Assembly (NCBI RefSeq): GCF_016613415.1
Contig: NZ_JACWCT010000103.1
Coordinates: 40,687 to 104,686, forward strand
DNA from: Methylobacterium ajmalii
Lineage (GTDB): Bacteria > Pseudomonadota > Alphaproteobacteria > Rhizobiales > Beijerinckiaceae
Length of the DNA stretch: 64,000 nt
Direction of reading: 5' to 3'
This document shows, in pieces, positions 27,526-40,554 of the stretch. Under the pieces are notes generated by a model. The model was given only the letters and a program-made list of their open reading frames with translations, was not told where the DNA came from and searched no databases. Every line of letters begins with the position of its first letter. The first letter of the stretch is position 1. The position numbers and the translations under genes were made by a program.

Positions 27526-29150
27526 TCCCCACCTCGTACGAGGGTTTCGTCTCCGGGTTCCGCTGGCGGATCCCGGAGCACTACAACATCGCGGTCGACG
27601 TCTGCGACCGCTGGGCCGCCGCCGACCCGACGCGCCCGGCGATCCTCGACGTCGACCCGGCCGGCCGGGTCGAGACCTGGAGCTACGCCGCCCTCGCCGA
27701 GGCCTCGAACCGCCTCGCCAACGGCTTGCGGGCCCACGGCGTCCGGGCGGGCGACCGGGTGGCGGTGCTGCTGCCGCAATCCCCCGCCGTGGTGGTGGCG
27801 CACCTGGCGATCTACAAGCTCGGCGCCGTCGCGCTGCCGCTCGCCGTGGTGTTCGGGCCGGAAGGTCTGCTGCACCGCCTGTCGGATGCCGGCGCGACCG
27901 CGGTGGTGACCCATGCGGGGGGCGTCGCCAAGCTGGCGACCCTGCGCGACGCCCTGCCCGGCCTCGCCCTGGTGATCTCGACCGACGGGGCCGGCGACGG
28001 CGCGCTCGGCTACGCCGACCTGGTGGGGGCGGCCTCGGCCGATTTCGCGCCCGTCGACACCCGGGCCGACGACCCGGCCCTGATGATCTACACCTCCGGC
28101 ACCACCGGCCCGCCGAAGGGCGCGCTGCACGGCCACCGGGTGCTGCTCGGCCACCTGCCGGGCTTCTCGATGATGCACGACTTCATGCCGAAGCCCGGCG
28201 ACCGGATGTGGACGCCGGCCGACTGGGCCTGGGCCGGCGGGCTGCTCAACGCGCTCCTGCCGAGCCTGCATCACGGCGTCGCCGTGGTGGCGCGCAAGGC
28301 GGAAAAATTTGATCCCGAGGAGGCTTTCCGGCTGATGGCCGACCTCGCGGTCGCCAACGCCTTCGTGCCGCCCACCGCACTCCGGATGCTGCGCATCGTC
28401 GAGGAGCCGCGCCGGCGCTTCGACCTGCGCGCCCTTCGCACCCTGGCCTCGGCCGGCGAGATGCTGGGGCCGGAGACCTTCCACTGGGCGGAGCAGGCGC
28501 TCGGGCTCACCATCAACGAGGCCTACGGCCAGACCGAGTGCAACCTGGTGCTGGCTTCCTGCGCGGCCCTGGGCGTGGCGCGGGCGGGCTCCACCGGACG
28601 GCCGGTGCCGGGCCACCGGGTCGCGGTGATCCGCCCGGACGGAAGCCCGGCGGCCGTCGACGAGACCGGCCAGATCGCCGTCGCCCGCCCCGACCCGGTG
28701 ATGTTCCTGCGCTACTGGAACGACCCGGAGGCGACGGAGCGCAAGTTCGTGAGCGATGGAGTCTCGGCCGACTGGATGACCACCGGCGACCAGGGCCGGA
28801 TGGACGCGGACGGCTACGTCCATTTCGTCGGGCGCGACGACGACGTCATCACCTCGTCGGGCTACAGGATCGGCCCCGGCGAGGTCGAGGATTGCCTGCT
28901 GCGCCACCCGGCGGTGGCGCTCGCCGCGGCGGTCGGCAAGCCCGATCCGGTGCGCACCGAGATCGTCAAGGCCTTCGTGGTGCTGCGCCCCGGTCACGCC
29001 GCCTCGGACGCGCTGGCGGCCGAGATCCAGGCCTTCGTGCGCACCCGCCTGTCCGCGCACGAATACCCCCGCGAGATCGCCTTCCGCACGAGCCTGCCGC
29101 TGACCACCACCGGCAAGATCATCCGCCGGGTGCTGCGCGACGAGGCGTGA
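27522..29150 (+). CDS. AMP-dependent acyl-CoA synthetase
   Basis: A 542-residue ANL-superfamily ligase that activates a carboxylic acid as the adenylate and transfers it to CoA. The P-loop is LMIYTSGTTGPPKGALHGH (about residues 188-206), motif A5 NEAYGQTECN is near 335, the hinge and A7 segment VHFVGRDDDVITSSGYRIGP is near 433-452, and the acetylation-target lysine lies in TTTGKIIRRVLRDE at the C-terminus. The sequence resembles medium-chain/benzoate-type ligases (MACS), but the acid cannot be named. GTG 27522 overlaps the nitroreductase stop. Confidence 0.9.
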   Translation: MIPTSYEGFVSGFRWRIPEHYNIAVDVCDRWAAADPTRPAILDVDPAGRVETWSYAALAEASNRLANGLRAHGVRAGDRVAVLLPQSPAVVVAHLAIYKLGAVALPLAVVFGPEGLLHRLSDAGATAVVTHAGGVAKLATLRDALPGLALVISTDGAGDGALGYADLVGAASADFAPVDTRADDPALMIYTSGTTGPPKGALHGHRVLLGHLPGFSMMHDFMPKPGDRMWTPADWAWAGGLLNALLPSLHHGVAVVARKAEKFDPEEAFRLMADLAVANAFVPPTALRMLRIVEEPRRRFDLRALRTLASAGEMLGPETFHWAEQALGLTINEAYGQTECNLVLASCAALGVARAGSTGRPVPGHRVAVIRPDGSPAAVDETGQIAVARPDPVMFLRYWNDPEATERKFVSDGVSADWMTTGDQGRMDADGYVHFVGRDDDVITSSGYRIGPGEVEDCLLRHPAVALAAAVGKPDPVRTEIVKAFVVLRPGHAASDALAAEIQAFVRTRLSAHEYPREIAFRTSLPLTTTGKIIRRVLRDEA

Positions 29151-29364
29151 CCCCGTAGCAGTGTCCCCGGGACGGTGCCGCAACGGATCGATCGTGCGCC
29201 AATCATTGGCAGACGATCCATAGATCCGGGCCGACCCGCCCCGGATCACTGCGGATAACCTTCGGTCAGCCACGAAATCCCGCCAACTCCGAGGACGACC
29301 TTAACCAAGGCCGGGCTAGGGATGGTCGTGTCCTCGCGACAACGACCTCTTGCCGTGGCTGGCC

Positions 29365-30729
29365 ATGTTCCAGTTCGTCCGAAGAATCCCGACAAGGTTG
29401 CGACTGGGCCGATCGGATCTGCTGCTGCTCGCCGGCGGTCTGCTGCTCCCGAACATCCTGGCCCTGACCGCCAGCACCGTCGCCGGGGTGCCGGCACGGA
29501 CCAGCGCCATCGCGCTCTACGCGGTGGTCGCCCTGCTGGGCGGGCGGATGCGCGGCTGGATCCTGGCTCTGCTCGGCCTCGCGACGGTCCTGTTCGACGT
29601 TATCGAGGTCGTCGGCCGGATGTTCTTCCTCGGCTTCGAGGCGACCTGGCGGGCGCTCGACCCGGGCGTCCTGGCCTCGCTCCTCGCGACCCCGGCCTAC
29701 GCGGCCGGCGCGGTGTCCGCGGCCTCCATCACCCTCGCCTACCTGGCGTTCCTGGTGCGGGCGGGGCCGGCGATGCGCCGGGGCAGCCGCGCGGTCTTCG
29801 CCGCGGCGGCAGCCGCGCTGATGATCGGCGACGGGCTCGCCAACGGCACCACGGCCTACGATTTCGGCGCGCTGGCGAGCCTCGGCCATCCGTTCGAATC
29901 GGCGAGCCTCGCCTCCGGCTTCGACGCCCTGCCCGACCGGGCGCATCCACCCCGCCGCGTCGTGATGGTGGTGGTCGAGAGCCTGGGACTCCTGCGCGAC
30001 CCGGCCCAGCGGGCGATCCTCGCCGCGCCGTTCGAGGCTCCGGACCTGCGCCGCCTCTACACCGTCGCCACCGGCACCACCGCCTTCTTCGGCGCGACGG
30101 CGTCGGGGGAGATGCGCGAGCTGTGCGGCACCTACCGCACCTACGACGAGGCCTTCCTGCGCGACGCCCCTTCCTGCCTGCCCGAGCGGTTCGCGGCCCG
30201 CGGCTACCGCACGGTCTCGCTGCACGGCTTCCATGCCGGCTTCTACCACCGGGCACGCTGGTACCCGCAGGCCGGCTTCCAGCGCAGCCTCTTCGCCGAG
30301 GCGCTGGAGCCCCGCTTTCCCCATCCCTGCGGCGGCCCCTTCCCGGGTGCCTGCGACACCGACGTGGCGCAGGCGATGGCGGTCGAGATGGCGGCCCCGG
30401 GGCCGGCCTTCGTCTACTGGCTCACCCTGTCCTCGCACGTCCCGGTGGCGCCCGGCACGGGCACGCCGCGCCAGCATTGCGGCGAGCCTGAGAGCCGATT
30501 CGCCGACCGGGAGGTCTGCGCCATGGTCGAGGTGTGGCAGGACGTGTTCGAGGCGGTCGCCCGCCTGGCGGTGGCCCATCCCGGGACCGAGATCCTGCTC
30601 GTCGGCGACCACGCCCCGCCGCTGTGGCGCAGGAGCGCCCGCGACGCCTTCGCGCCCGGCCGGGTGCCGTGGATCCGCCTGTCGCCGATCCCGGTCGCCG
30701 CCACGGGCATGGCCGCGGCCAAACCCTGA
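29365..30729 (+). CDS. membrane-anchored sulfatase/phosphoethanolamine-transferase superfamily protein
   Basis: About 454 residues. The N-terminal third has four or five hydrophobic spans (LLLLAGGLLLPNILALTAST, TSAIALYAVVALLGG and others). The periplasmic domain starts RRVVMVVVESLGLL and has ATGTTAFFGATASGEMRELC, where the threonine nucleophile of this superfamily is expected, then SLHGFHAGFYHRA, and ends with the metal-site segment ILLVGDHAPPLW. It probably modifies lipid or surface glycan head groups. I choose ATG 29365; the frame opens at a TTG at 29350. Downstream is a strong terminator shared with the convergent atp operon. Confidence 0.78.
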   Translation: MFQFVRRIPTRLRLGRSDLLLLAGGLLLPNILALTASTVAGVPARTSAIALYAVVALLGGRMRGWILALLGLATVLFDVIEVVGRMFFLGFEATWRALDPGVLASLLATPAYAAGAVSAASITLAYLAFLVRAGPAMRRGSRAVFAAAAAALMIGDGLANGTTAYDFGALASLGHPFESASLASGFDALPDRAHPPRRVVMVVVESLGLLRDPAQRAILAAPFEAPDLRRLYTVATGTTAFFGATASGEMRELCGTYRTYDEAFLRDAPSCLPERFAARGYRTVSLHGFHAGFYHRARWYPQAGFQRSLFAEALEPRFPHPCGGPFPGACDTDVAQAMAVEMAAPGPAFVYWLTLSSHVPVAPGTGTPRQHCGEPESRFADREVCAMVEVWQDVFEAVARLAVAHPGTEILLVGDHAPPLWRRSARDAFAPGRVPWIRLSPIPVAATGMAAAKP

Positions 30730-30736
30730 ACGCGAG

Positions 30737-30770
30737 AAGGGCGGCGGAGCCGTGAGGCTCCGCCGCCCTT
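30737..30770. terminator. bidirectional terminator between the sulfatase-like gene and atpC
   Basis: A perfect 15-bp stem (AAGGGCGGCGGAGCC at 30737-30751 with 30756-30770) and a GTGA tetraloop lie between convergent genes. The stem's own AA/TT ends give short U-runs on both sides. Confidence 0.75.
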
Positions 30771-30806
30771 CGAGGAACGGTCGCTCGTCGCCGAAAGGCG
30801 CGAGGA

Positions 30807-31208
30807 TCAGAAGCTCAGCGCCACCTTGGCCTCGCGCAGCTGCGCGATCTGGCCTTCGATCTCGATCTTGCGGTCGTAATCGTCGGTGGCGTCGTAGAGG
30901 AGCTCGGCCGCCGCGATGTCGGCATCGATGATCGCCGGCGTCAGCTCCTCGAGCGGGGTGGCGCGCTCCGCGATCACGGTGAGCGAGGTCGCGTTGATCT
31001 CGGCGAAACCCCCGCGCACCAGCACCCGCTTGCCCTTCTGCGGGCTCTCGGTGATCACCAGCATGCCGGTCTTGAGGGTGGTGAGCACGGGCGCATGCCC
31101 GGGCAGCACCGTCATCTCGCCCTCGGAACCCGGAAGCTGCACGGCATCGACCGCGCCGGAATACAGGATCCGCTCGGGGCCGACGAGGTCGAACTGGAAG
31201 GTGGCCAT
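30807..31208 (-). CDS. atpC: F1 ATP synthase subunit epsilon
   Basis: 133 residues, normal for epsilon. The N-terminal beta-sandwich (FQFDLVGPERILYSGAVDAV, LPGSEGEMTVLPGHAPVLTT) is intact, followed by the C-terminal helical hairpin with DADIAAAELLYDATDDYDRK. It couples gamma rotation to the c-ring and can inhibit hydrolysis. It is the last gene of the atpHAGDC operon, 80 bp after atpD, with a stem-loop in that gap. Confidence 0.96.
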   Translation of the reverse strand: MATFQFDLVGPERILYSGAVDAVQLPGSEGEMTVLPGHAPVLTTLKTGMLVITESPQKGKRVLVRGGFAEINATSLTVIAERATPLEELTPAIIDADIAAAELLYDATDDYDRKIEIEGQIAQLREAKVALSF

Positions 31209-31248
31209 GGGGTCAGGTCGTTTCCGGTTTCGTCAGACGCGCGCGAAA

Positions 31249-31272
31249 GGGCCCGGCGTTCAAGCCGGGCCC
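31249..31272 (-). terminator. stem-loop between atpD and atpC (attenuator candidate)
   Basis: GGGCCCGGC (31249-31257) pairs with GCCGGGCCC (31264-31272) around a 6-nt loop. In the minus-strand transcript it is followed by CTTTC-type sequence, so partial termination or 3'-end protection between the beta and epsilon genes is possible. Confidence 0.5.
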
Positions 31273-31288
31273 GTCTTATCGCTGCCGA

Positions 31289-33656
<2,368 letters not shown>

Positions 33657-33686
33657 CGGAGGGTCCTTTGGTGTCGAGCCGGAGGC

Positions 33687-35216
<1,530 letters not shown>

Positions 35217-35280
35217 CTGGACCTTCCCTCGTTCGTTCGTGTCGGGCGTTGTTCTGGAGGCGGCGGGTGCGGCGGGGCCC

Positions 35281-35853
35281 TTAGCGGGCGCCCTGCATCG
35301 CCAGGCGGATGCTATTGAGCTTGGTGCGCAGGGAGGCGTCGACCATGCGCGAGCCGAGCTTGACGACGATGCCGCCGATCAGGCTCGGGTCGATGCGGAG
35401 GTCGAGGTCGATCTCGGCCTTCGCGACGTCCTTGAGCGACGCCTTGATGTCCTGGAGCACCGCGTCGGAGGGCTTCTCGGCGAGCCGCACCTCGGCGCGG
35501 ACGATGCCCTTCGATTCGCGTACCAGCTCGCGGTAGGCGCGGATCATGTTGGGGAGGGCGAACAGCCGGCGGTTGGCGGCCGAGAGGCGGATGAAGTTGG
35601 CGGCCAACCCCTGGATGCCGGACTTGGCCAGCACCGCGTCGATCGCCTTGACCTGGTCCTCGGCCGAGAAGGCCGGGCTGCGCACCAGGCGCCGCAGGTC
35701 GTCGCTCTCGGTCAGCAGGGCGTCGAACCGGTCCAGCCCCTCCGCCACCGCGTCGACGGCCCGCTCGTCGCGGGCGAGCTCGAACAACGCCGAGGCGTAC
35801 CGCCCGGCGACGCCCGCCAGGGGAGAACCCGATTCCGATGCGTTCTGAGCCAC
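35281..35853 (-). CDS. atpH: F1 ATP synthase subunit delta
   Basis: A 190-residue peripheral-stalk (OSCP-type) subunit. The N-terminal helical domain has [20 protein letters not shown] (about 20-39), and the C-terminal region [20 protein letters not shown] is diagnostic. Translation starts at GTG 35853, with a purine-rich GAGAGAG upstream. It is the first gene of the F1 operon. No F0 genes (atpI, B, E, F) occur in the window, as expected for alphaproteobacteria, where F0 is a separate locus. Confidence 0.96.
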   Translation of the reverse strand: MAQNASESGSPLAGVAGRYASALFELARDERAVDAVAEGLDRFDALLTESDDLRRLVRSPAFSAEDQVKAIDAVLAKSGIQGLAANFIRLSAANRRLFALPNMIRAYRELVRESKGIVRAEVRLAEKPSDAVLQDIKASLKDVAKAEIDLDLRIDPSLIGGIVVKLGSRMVDASLRTKLNSIRLAMQGAR

Positions 35854-36272
35854 CAGCGCTCTCTCTTCATGTCCTGGCCCGACGGGTCCGGCCGCATCGC
35901 GCCGGCCTGAAAAGGAGCGGCGGCGGCGCGCGGCCCGTCGATGATGGGAAAGGCTCCGGCGCGAGAAGACTGCCCCCTCCCCCGGCGCGGCGCCGGCCTA
36001 GCATGGGTTTTCGGGGGGCGCAAGGCGAGCGCGGGCGTGCGCCAATCGCGAGGCGGGCCCTGGATTTAATCCGGTCCGGGGGCCTTCCGCGCGTCATCGC
36101 GGGCCTCACCCGGGGCGCGCCTTCGACGTTGGTCGGATGGCACGCGCGAAAACCCGCCGGCGCCGCGCCGTGCAAGGCCGCGCCGGCACCGGGGCGGACG
36201 GGCGAGGTTTCGTGATGGTTTCCGAAAAATTTCGGGCCGCGCCGGTCCGGGAGGCCGGGGCGGTCCGGGAAG
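35854..36272. other. intergenic region upstream of atpH
   Basis: No gene recognised. It separates two minus-strand units and should hold the F1 operon promoter nearest 35853. I cannot place a -35/-10 pair with confidence. The open frames here are GC-driven shadows. Confidence 0.5.
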
Positions 36273-36974
36273 TCAGCTCGCGCAGGCGATCTCGTCGCAC
36301 TCGGCCACCGCGGCCAGCACCCGGGCGAGGCTCTTCGGTCCCGGATAGCCGAGCAGGGCCGCGGTGCCGACGACGTAGGACGGGGTGGCGTGCAGGCCGA
36401 GATTCGCGGCGAGCCGCATCTGGCTCTTCAGGGCCTCGCGCACCTCGTCGGAATCCGCCGCCTGCTCGATCGCCGCCCGGTCGTGGCCGAGGCGGGCCGC
36501 CGCCTCGAGCGCCCGCGTTCCGTCGATCCGCCCGGCGGTGCCGGGCCCGAGGAGCGCGGCGTAGAGCCCCGCGGTCGCCGCCGAGCCGCCGGCCCGCTGC
36601 ACGGCCAGCGCCACCTTGGCGGCCTGGGCCGACTGCACCGACAGGATCGGGTTGTTGATCAGCCCGATGCGCAGGTCCGGATTGGCCCTGACGAGGTCGT
36701 CGAGGTCGCGCGCCGCCGCCCGGCACCAGGGGCAGTTGTAGTCGAAGAACTCGAAGAGGGTGACCGAGGCCTCGCGCGGCCCGATCCAGGTCACGCCGCG
36801 CAGCCGCCCGATCTCGGAGACGAGCTCGCCCGGCAGGCGGGTGTTGGGCAGCGGCTGGCCGTTGTCGCCGGTGATCGCGCGCCACTGGCCCTCGGCCTGC
36901 GCCCGCGCCTCCGGGGCGAGGGCGGGGAGCGCCGCCAGGGAGGCGGCGATCAGGGTACGGCGGGAAAGCGGCAT
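36273..36974 (-). CDS. DsbA family periplasmic thiol oxidoreductase
   Basis: 233 residues. An N-terminal export signal begins MPLSRRTLIAASLAALPALA (an RR pair followed by a hydrophobic run, cleavage near ARA at about 25). The thioredoxin domain has LFEFFDYNCPWCRAAARDL with the redox pair C81-P-W-C84. GLHATPSYVVG near 190-200 holds the cis-proline, typical of DsbA/BdbD-type proteins. CPWC differs from the CPHC of E. coli DsbA and is seen in DsbA-like thiol disulfide interchange proteins such as ScsC/DsbG relatives. It is a stand-alone gene. Confidence 0.9.
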   Translation of the reverse strand: MPLSRRTLIAASLAALPALAPEARAQAEGQWRAITGDNGQPLPNTRLPGELVSEIGRLRGVTWIGPREASVTLFEFFDYNCPWCRAAARDLDDLVRANPDLRIGLINNPILSVQSAQAAKVALAVQRAGGSAATAGLYAALLGPGTAGRIDGTRALEAAARLGHDRAAIEQAADSDEVREALKSQMRLAANLGLHATPSYVVGTAALLGYPGPKSLARVLAAVAECDEIACAS

Positions 36975-37083
36975 GGGAGTCCTCGGGGGATCCTGGGCGG
37001 GCCTCGGGAGCCCGGGTCCGGGACGCGACGGGCTGTCGTTACCCCCGAAGGTCTAGCTCGGCCATTTTGGCCGGATGATGGCC

Positions 37084-37575
<492 letters not shown>

Positions 37576-37766
37576 CGCCGCCTTATGCCCCAGTCCGCCG
37601 CCCTTCGTCTCGCGCGGAGGCGGACACGGGAACGGCAGCCCGCGTTCCGGCCCAAGGTTGGCCGATCCGCGGCATCGCGGATCGCTGCCAGTCCGGCGGA
37701 CCGGCTGCGACGCGCCTCCCTCGGCGGGCATGGCCGTGCGAGGGAGGCTGCGGGGCCGAGGGGCGT

Positions 37767-39743
37767 CTACGCCCCCACCCTCCCCCCGCCCCGCTTCGTG
37801 ATCGCCACCACCGCCGGGCGCGGCGGCAGGGCGGGGTCGAAGTCCGGCCAGCGGGTCGCCGGGTTCTCGAAGGTGGCGGGCACGGCGTTCGGATCCTCCT
37901 CGTCGGCCTCGCCGGGATGCTGCACGGCGACGAAGAAGGTGGTGTCGTCGGGGGTGAAGTAGGGCCCGCACATCTCGGCCCCCATCGGCACCTGGAAGAA
38001 GTGCTTGGCGGTGCCGCGGCGGGCGCCTTCCGTCTCCATCGCCCAGATGCCGTCGGCCCGGCCGGTCTTCGACGGCGAGTTGCCGTCCGTGGCGACCCAG
38101 AGGCGGCCCGCTCCGTCGACCGCGCAATTGTCCGGCATGCCGAACCAGCCGTCCTTCGTCGTCGCCGACGAGAAGGTGGCGCCGACCGCCGCGACCGAGG
38201 GGTCGCCGCAGCGCACCAGCACCTCCCAGGCGAAGGCGTCGGCCGCGAAGTCGCCGCCCTCGGGCGAGAGCTCGACGATGTGGCCGAAGCGGTTGTCGGG
38301 CCGCGGGTTCGCCGCATCGACCTGGTCGGCCTTGCGACGCGTGTTGTTGGTCAGCATCACGTAGACCTTGCCGGTCTTGGCGTTGGCCTCGACGTCCTCC
38401 GGCCGGTCCATCTTGGTGGCTCCGAGGAGGTCGGCGGCCCGGCGGGTCTCGACCAGCACGTCGGCCTGGTCGCGAAACCCGTTCTCCGGCGTCAGCGGCC
38501 CCTGCCCGAACACGATCGGCAGCCAGGTCCCGCGGCCATCCGCGTCGAAGCGGGCGACCGACAGCGTGCCGTGGTCGAGGAGGTCGCGGTTGGCCGCCCG
38601 GTCGGCGGTGTTCACCGGGTCCCCGGTGACGAAGCGGTAGACGTAGTCGAAGCGCTCGTCGTCACCCTGGAACACGACGTAGCGGCCGTCGCGCGCCATC
38701 GCGCCCGCCGCGCCCTCGTGCTTGAAGCGGCCCATGGCGGTGCGCTTCACCGGCACGCTCGTCGGATCGAACGGGTCGATCTCGACCACCCAGCCGAAGC
38801 GGTTCGGCTCGTTGGGCTCTTTCCCCAAGTCGAAGCGCTCGTGGAAGCGGGCCCAGCCGTAGAGGTTGCCCGGCATGCCGAGGCGCTTGTGGTTGCGGGC
38901 CTCCGGCGAACCCTCGGCCAGGCGGCCCTGGAAGTAGTAGTTGACGTTCTCCTCGCAGGTCAGCCAGGTGCCCCACGGGGTCACGCCGCCGGCGCAGTTG
39001 TTGAGCATGCCCAGCACCTGGGTGCCGTCCGGGTCGGCGCCCGTGCGCAGGCGGGCCGAGCCGGCGGCGGGGCCGGCGATCCGCATCGGGGTCGTCGCGG
39101 TGATGCGGCGGGCGTAACGGGAATCCGGCACCACGCGCCAGCGCCCGTCCTCGCGCTTGACCTCGATCACCGAGCCGCCATGGGCCGCCATCTCGATGTC
39201 GACGAGATCGCGGTTCATGCCCGCGAAGGCCGCCTTGCCGTCCTGCCGGCCGAGGCCGGGGAACATCAGCTCCTCGTTGGTGTATTCGTGGTTGACGACG
39301 AGGAGGCCGTGGCCGGCCGGGTCGCTCGCGCCGGGCAGCGGGAAGAAGCCCAGGAAGTCGTTGTTGTAGCCGAATTGCTGCGCCTGCGCGGCGGCGCTCT
39401 GCTTGTGCGGGTCGAAGGCCGGCGCGCCCGGCAGGACCGGGTCGCCCCAGCGGATCAGCACCTCGGCGTCGTGGCCCTCCGCCACATGGTGGCGCTCGTC
39501 GGCGCCGGCCGGCAGCTCGCGGAACGGGAATGTCTCCGGTGTCGCCGCCGCGACGGCCCGGGGCGCGAGCGTCGCCGAGATCGCCGAGACGGCCAGACTC
39601 GCGGCCAGGCCCCCGCGCAGGATCTCGCGCCGGTCGAAGCGCCGGGCCACGACCTCGCCGAGGGTCGGGTTCGGGCTCGGGTTGGAGCCGGCATCCTCGG
39701 CCGCCTCGGCCTGCTGCGAACGGTTCAGCGACGGCTGCGTCAT
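37767..39743 (-). CDS. phoX: PhoX family alkaline phosphatase, Tat-exported
   Basis: A 658-residue Ca/Fe-dependent phosphatase of the DUF839/PhoX family. The twin-arginine signal is at FDRREILRGGLAASLAVSA (RR 38-39), preceded by a long hydrophilic N-terminus as is usual in PhoX. Family segments include YNNDFLGFFPLP, LLVVNHEYTNEELMFPG, GGVTPWGTWLTCEEN (cofactor cysteine region), GRFKHEGAAGAMARDG and VYVMLTNNTRR. It would release phosphate from organic esters in the periplasm. No Pho-box could be assigned upstream. Confidence 0.92.
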   Translation of the reverse strand: MTQPSLNRSQQAEAAEDAGSNPSPNPTLGEVVARRFDRREILRGGLAASLAVSAISATLAPRAVAAATPETFPFRELPAGADERHHVAEGHDAEVLIRWGDPVLPGAPAFDPHKQSAAAQAQQFGYNNDFLGFFPLPGASDPAGHGLLVVNHEYTNEELMFPGLGRQDGKAAFAGMNRDLVDIEMAAHGGSVIEVKREDGRWRVVPDSRYARRITATTPMRIAGPAAGSARLRTGADPDGTQVLGMLNNCAGGVTPWGTWLTCEENVNYYFQGRLAEGSPEARNHKRLGMPGNLYGWARFHERFDLGKEPNEPNRFGWVVEIDPFDPTSVPVKRTAMGRFKHEGAAGAMARDGRYVVFQGDDERFDYVYRFVTGDPVNTADRAANRDLLDHGTLSVARFDADGRGTWLPIVFGQGPLTPENGFRDQADVLVETRRAADLLGATKMDRPEDVEANAKTGKVYVMLTNNTRRKADQVDAANPRPDNRFGHIVELSPEGGDFAADAFAWEVLVRCGDPSVAAVGATFSSATTKDGWFGMPDNCAVDGAGRLWVATDGNSPSKTGRADGIWAMETEGARRGTAKHFFQVPMGAEMCGPYFTPDDTTFFVAVQHPGEADEEDPNAVPATFENPATRWPDFDPALPPRPAVVAITKRGGGRVGA

Positions 39744-39850
39744 CGGGTCCCCTCGGCGCTCCCTGTCATGCGACCCGGGAGCTTAGCCGGCGGACCATGG
39801 CGGCGGGATGACGGCGCTCGTCGATGCGTCCGCGGCCGGGCGGGCGGGCC

Positions 39851-40171
39851 TCAGGGCAGCAGGTGCGCGTCCAGCCAGGGCCGCGGGGTCGGGTCGGGCA
39901 GGCGGTGGGCGATCCAGTCGATCACCGCGTCCGGGGTATCGAAGAGCGGCGCGCGGGCGAGGCCCCGGCAGGGCCCGTAGGTCTCGGCCACGCGCCACTT
40001 GTGGCGGTGCTCCGGCGCGGCGGTGACGGGCTGGAGGCGCACCAGCAGCGAGACCGGCTGATCGCCGAGAGAGATCAGGCAGGTGTCCTGGTCCGCCCCG
40101 TCGCGGTTCATGCGGGCATGGCGCTGGGTCAGCGTGCCGGACGGTCTTGCCTGGGTGCGTCTGCCGAACAT
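39851..40171 (-). CDS. hypothetical protein, 106 residues
   Basis: ATG 40171 is preceded by a GAGGAGCGGG Shine-Dalgarno at good spacing, which fixes the start (MFGRRTQARPSGTLTQ) against a longer frame. The protein is soluble with a C-terminal amphipathic segment (DTPDAVIDWIAHRLPDP) and has no recognised domain. A single-gene unit upstream of a palindrome at 40201-40215 that may be its operator. Confidence 0.6.
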   Translation of the reverse strand: MFGRRTQARPSGTLTQRHARMNRDGADQDTCLISLGDQPVSLLVRLQPVTAAPEHRHKWRVAETYGPCRGLARAPLFDTPDAVIDWIAHRLPDPTPRPWLDAHLLP

Positions 40172-40554
40172 CCCGCTCCTCTCGTCTCCGCCCCATGAAC
40201 TAACACGACGTGTTAAGAAGTCCCGAAACAGATGGCGAAAATCCAATCCATCATCGATAAATTGATGAAAACGACCTGTAGCACCACGCCGAAATGATTC
40301 GATACTCGATCATTGCAACCGCAAATTGGTTAAATAACAGCAAATATTTCTCGCTTGATTGAGCGTGGCATGTTTCGGTGGGGCGCTCAAGTGGATCGCC
40401 CGCGCGATGGACTGTCCGCCGGGAAACGCCTGCTGCCGCGCCCCGGCCTCGATTGCCGGCCCCGGGCCCGGCGCGGGGAGGCGCGCTCCTCGAAACCTGC
40501 TAGACCCCCGTCCGGGCACCGGAAGACCGGGCCGTCGGGAGGAGCGCGGACGCG
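40172..40554. other. divergent intergenic region
   Basis: About 380 bp between the hypothetical gene (minus) and the decarboxylase (plus). The left half is comparatively AT-rich (40240-40360) and probably holds promoters. It contains the palindrome at 40201-40215. No gene seen. Confidence 0.5.
40201..40215. promoter_or_regulatory. 7-1-7 palindrome, operator candidate
   Basis: TAACACGACGTGTTA is a perfect inverted repeat with a single central base, 30 bp upstream of the start at 40171, a position fit for a repressor site. The regulator is unknown. Confidence 0.4.
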
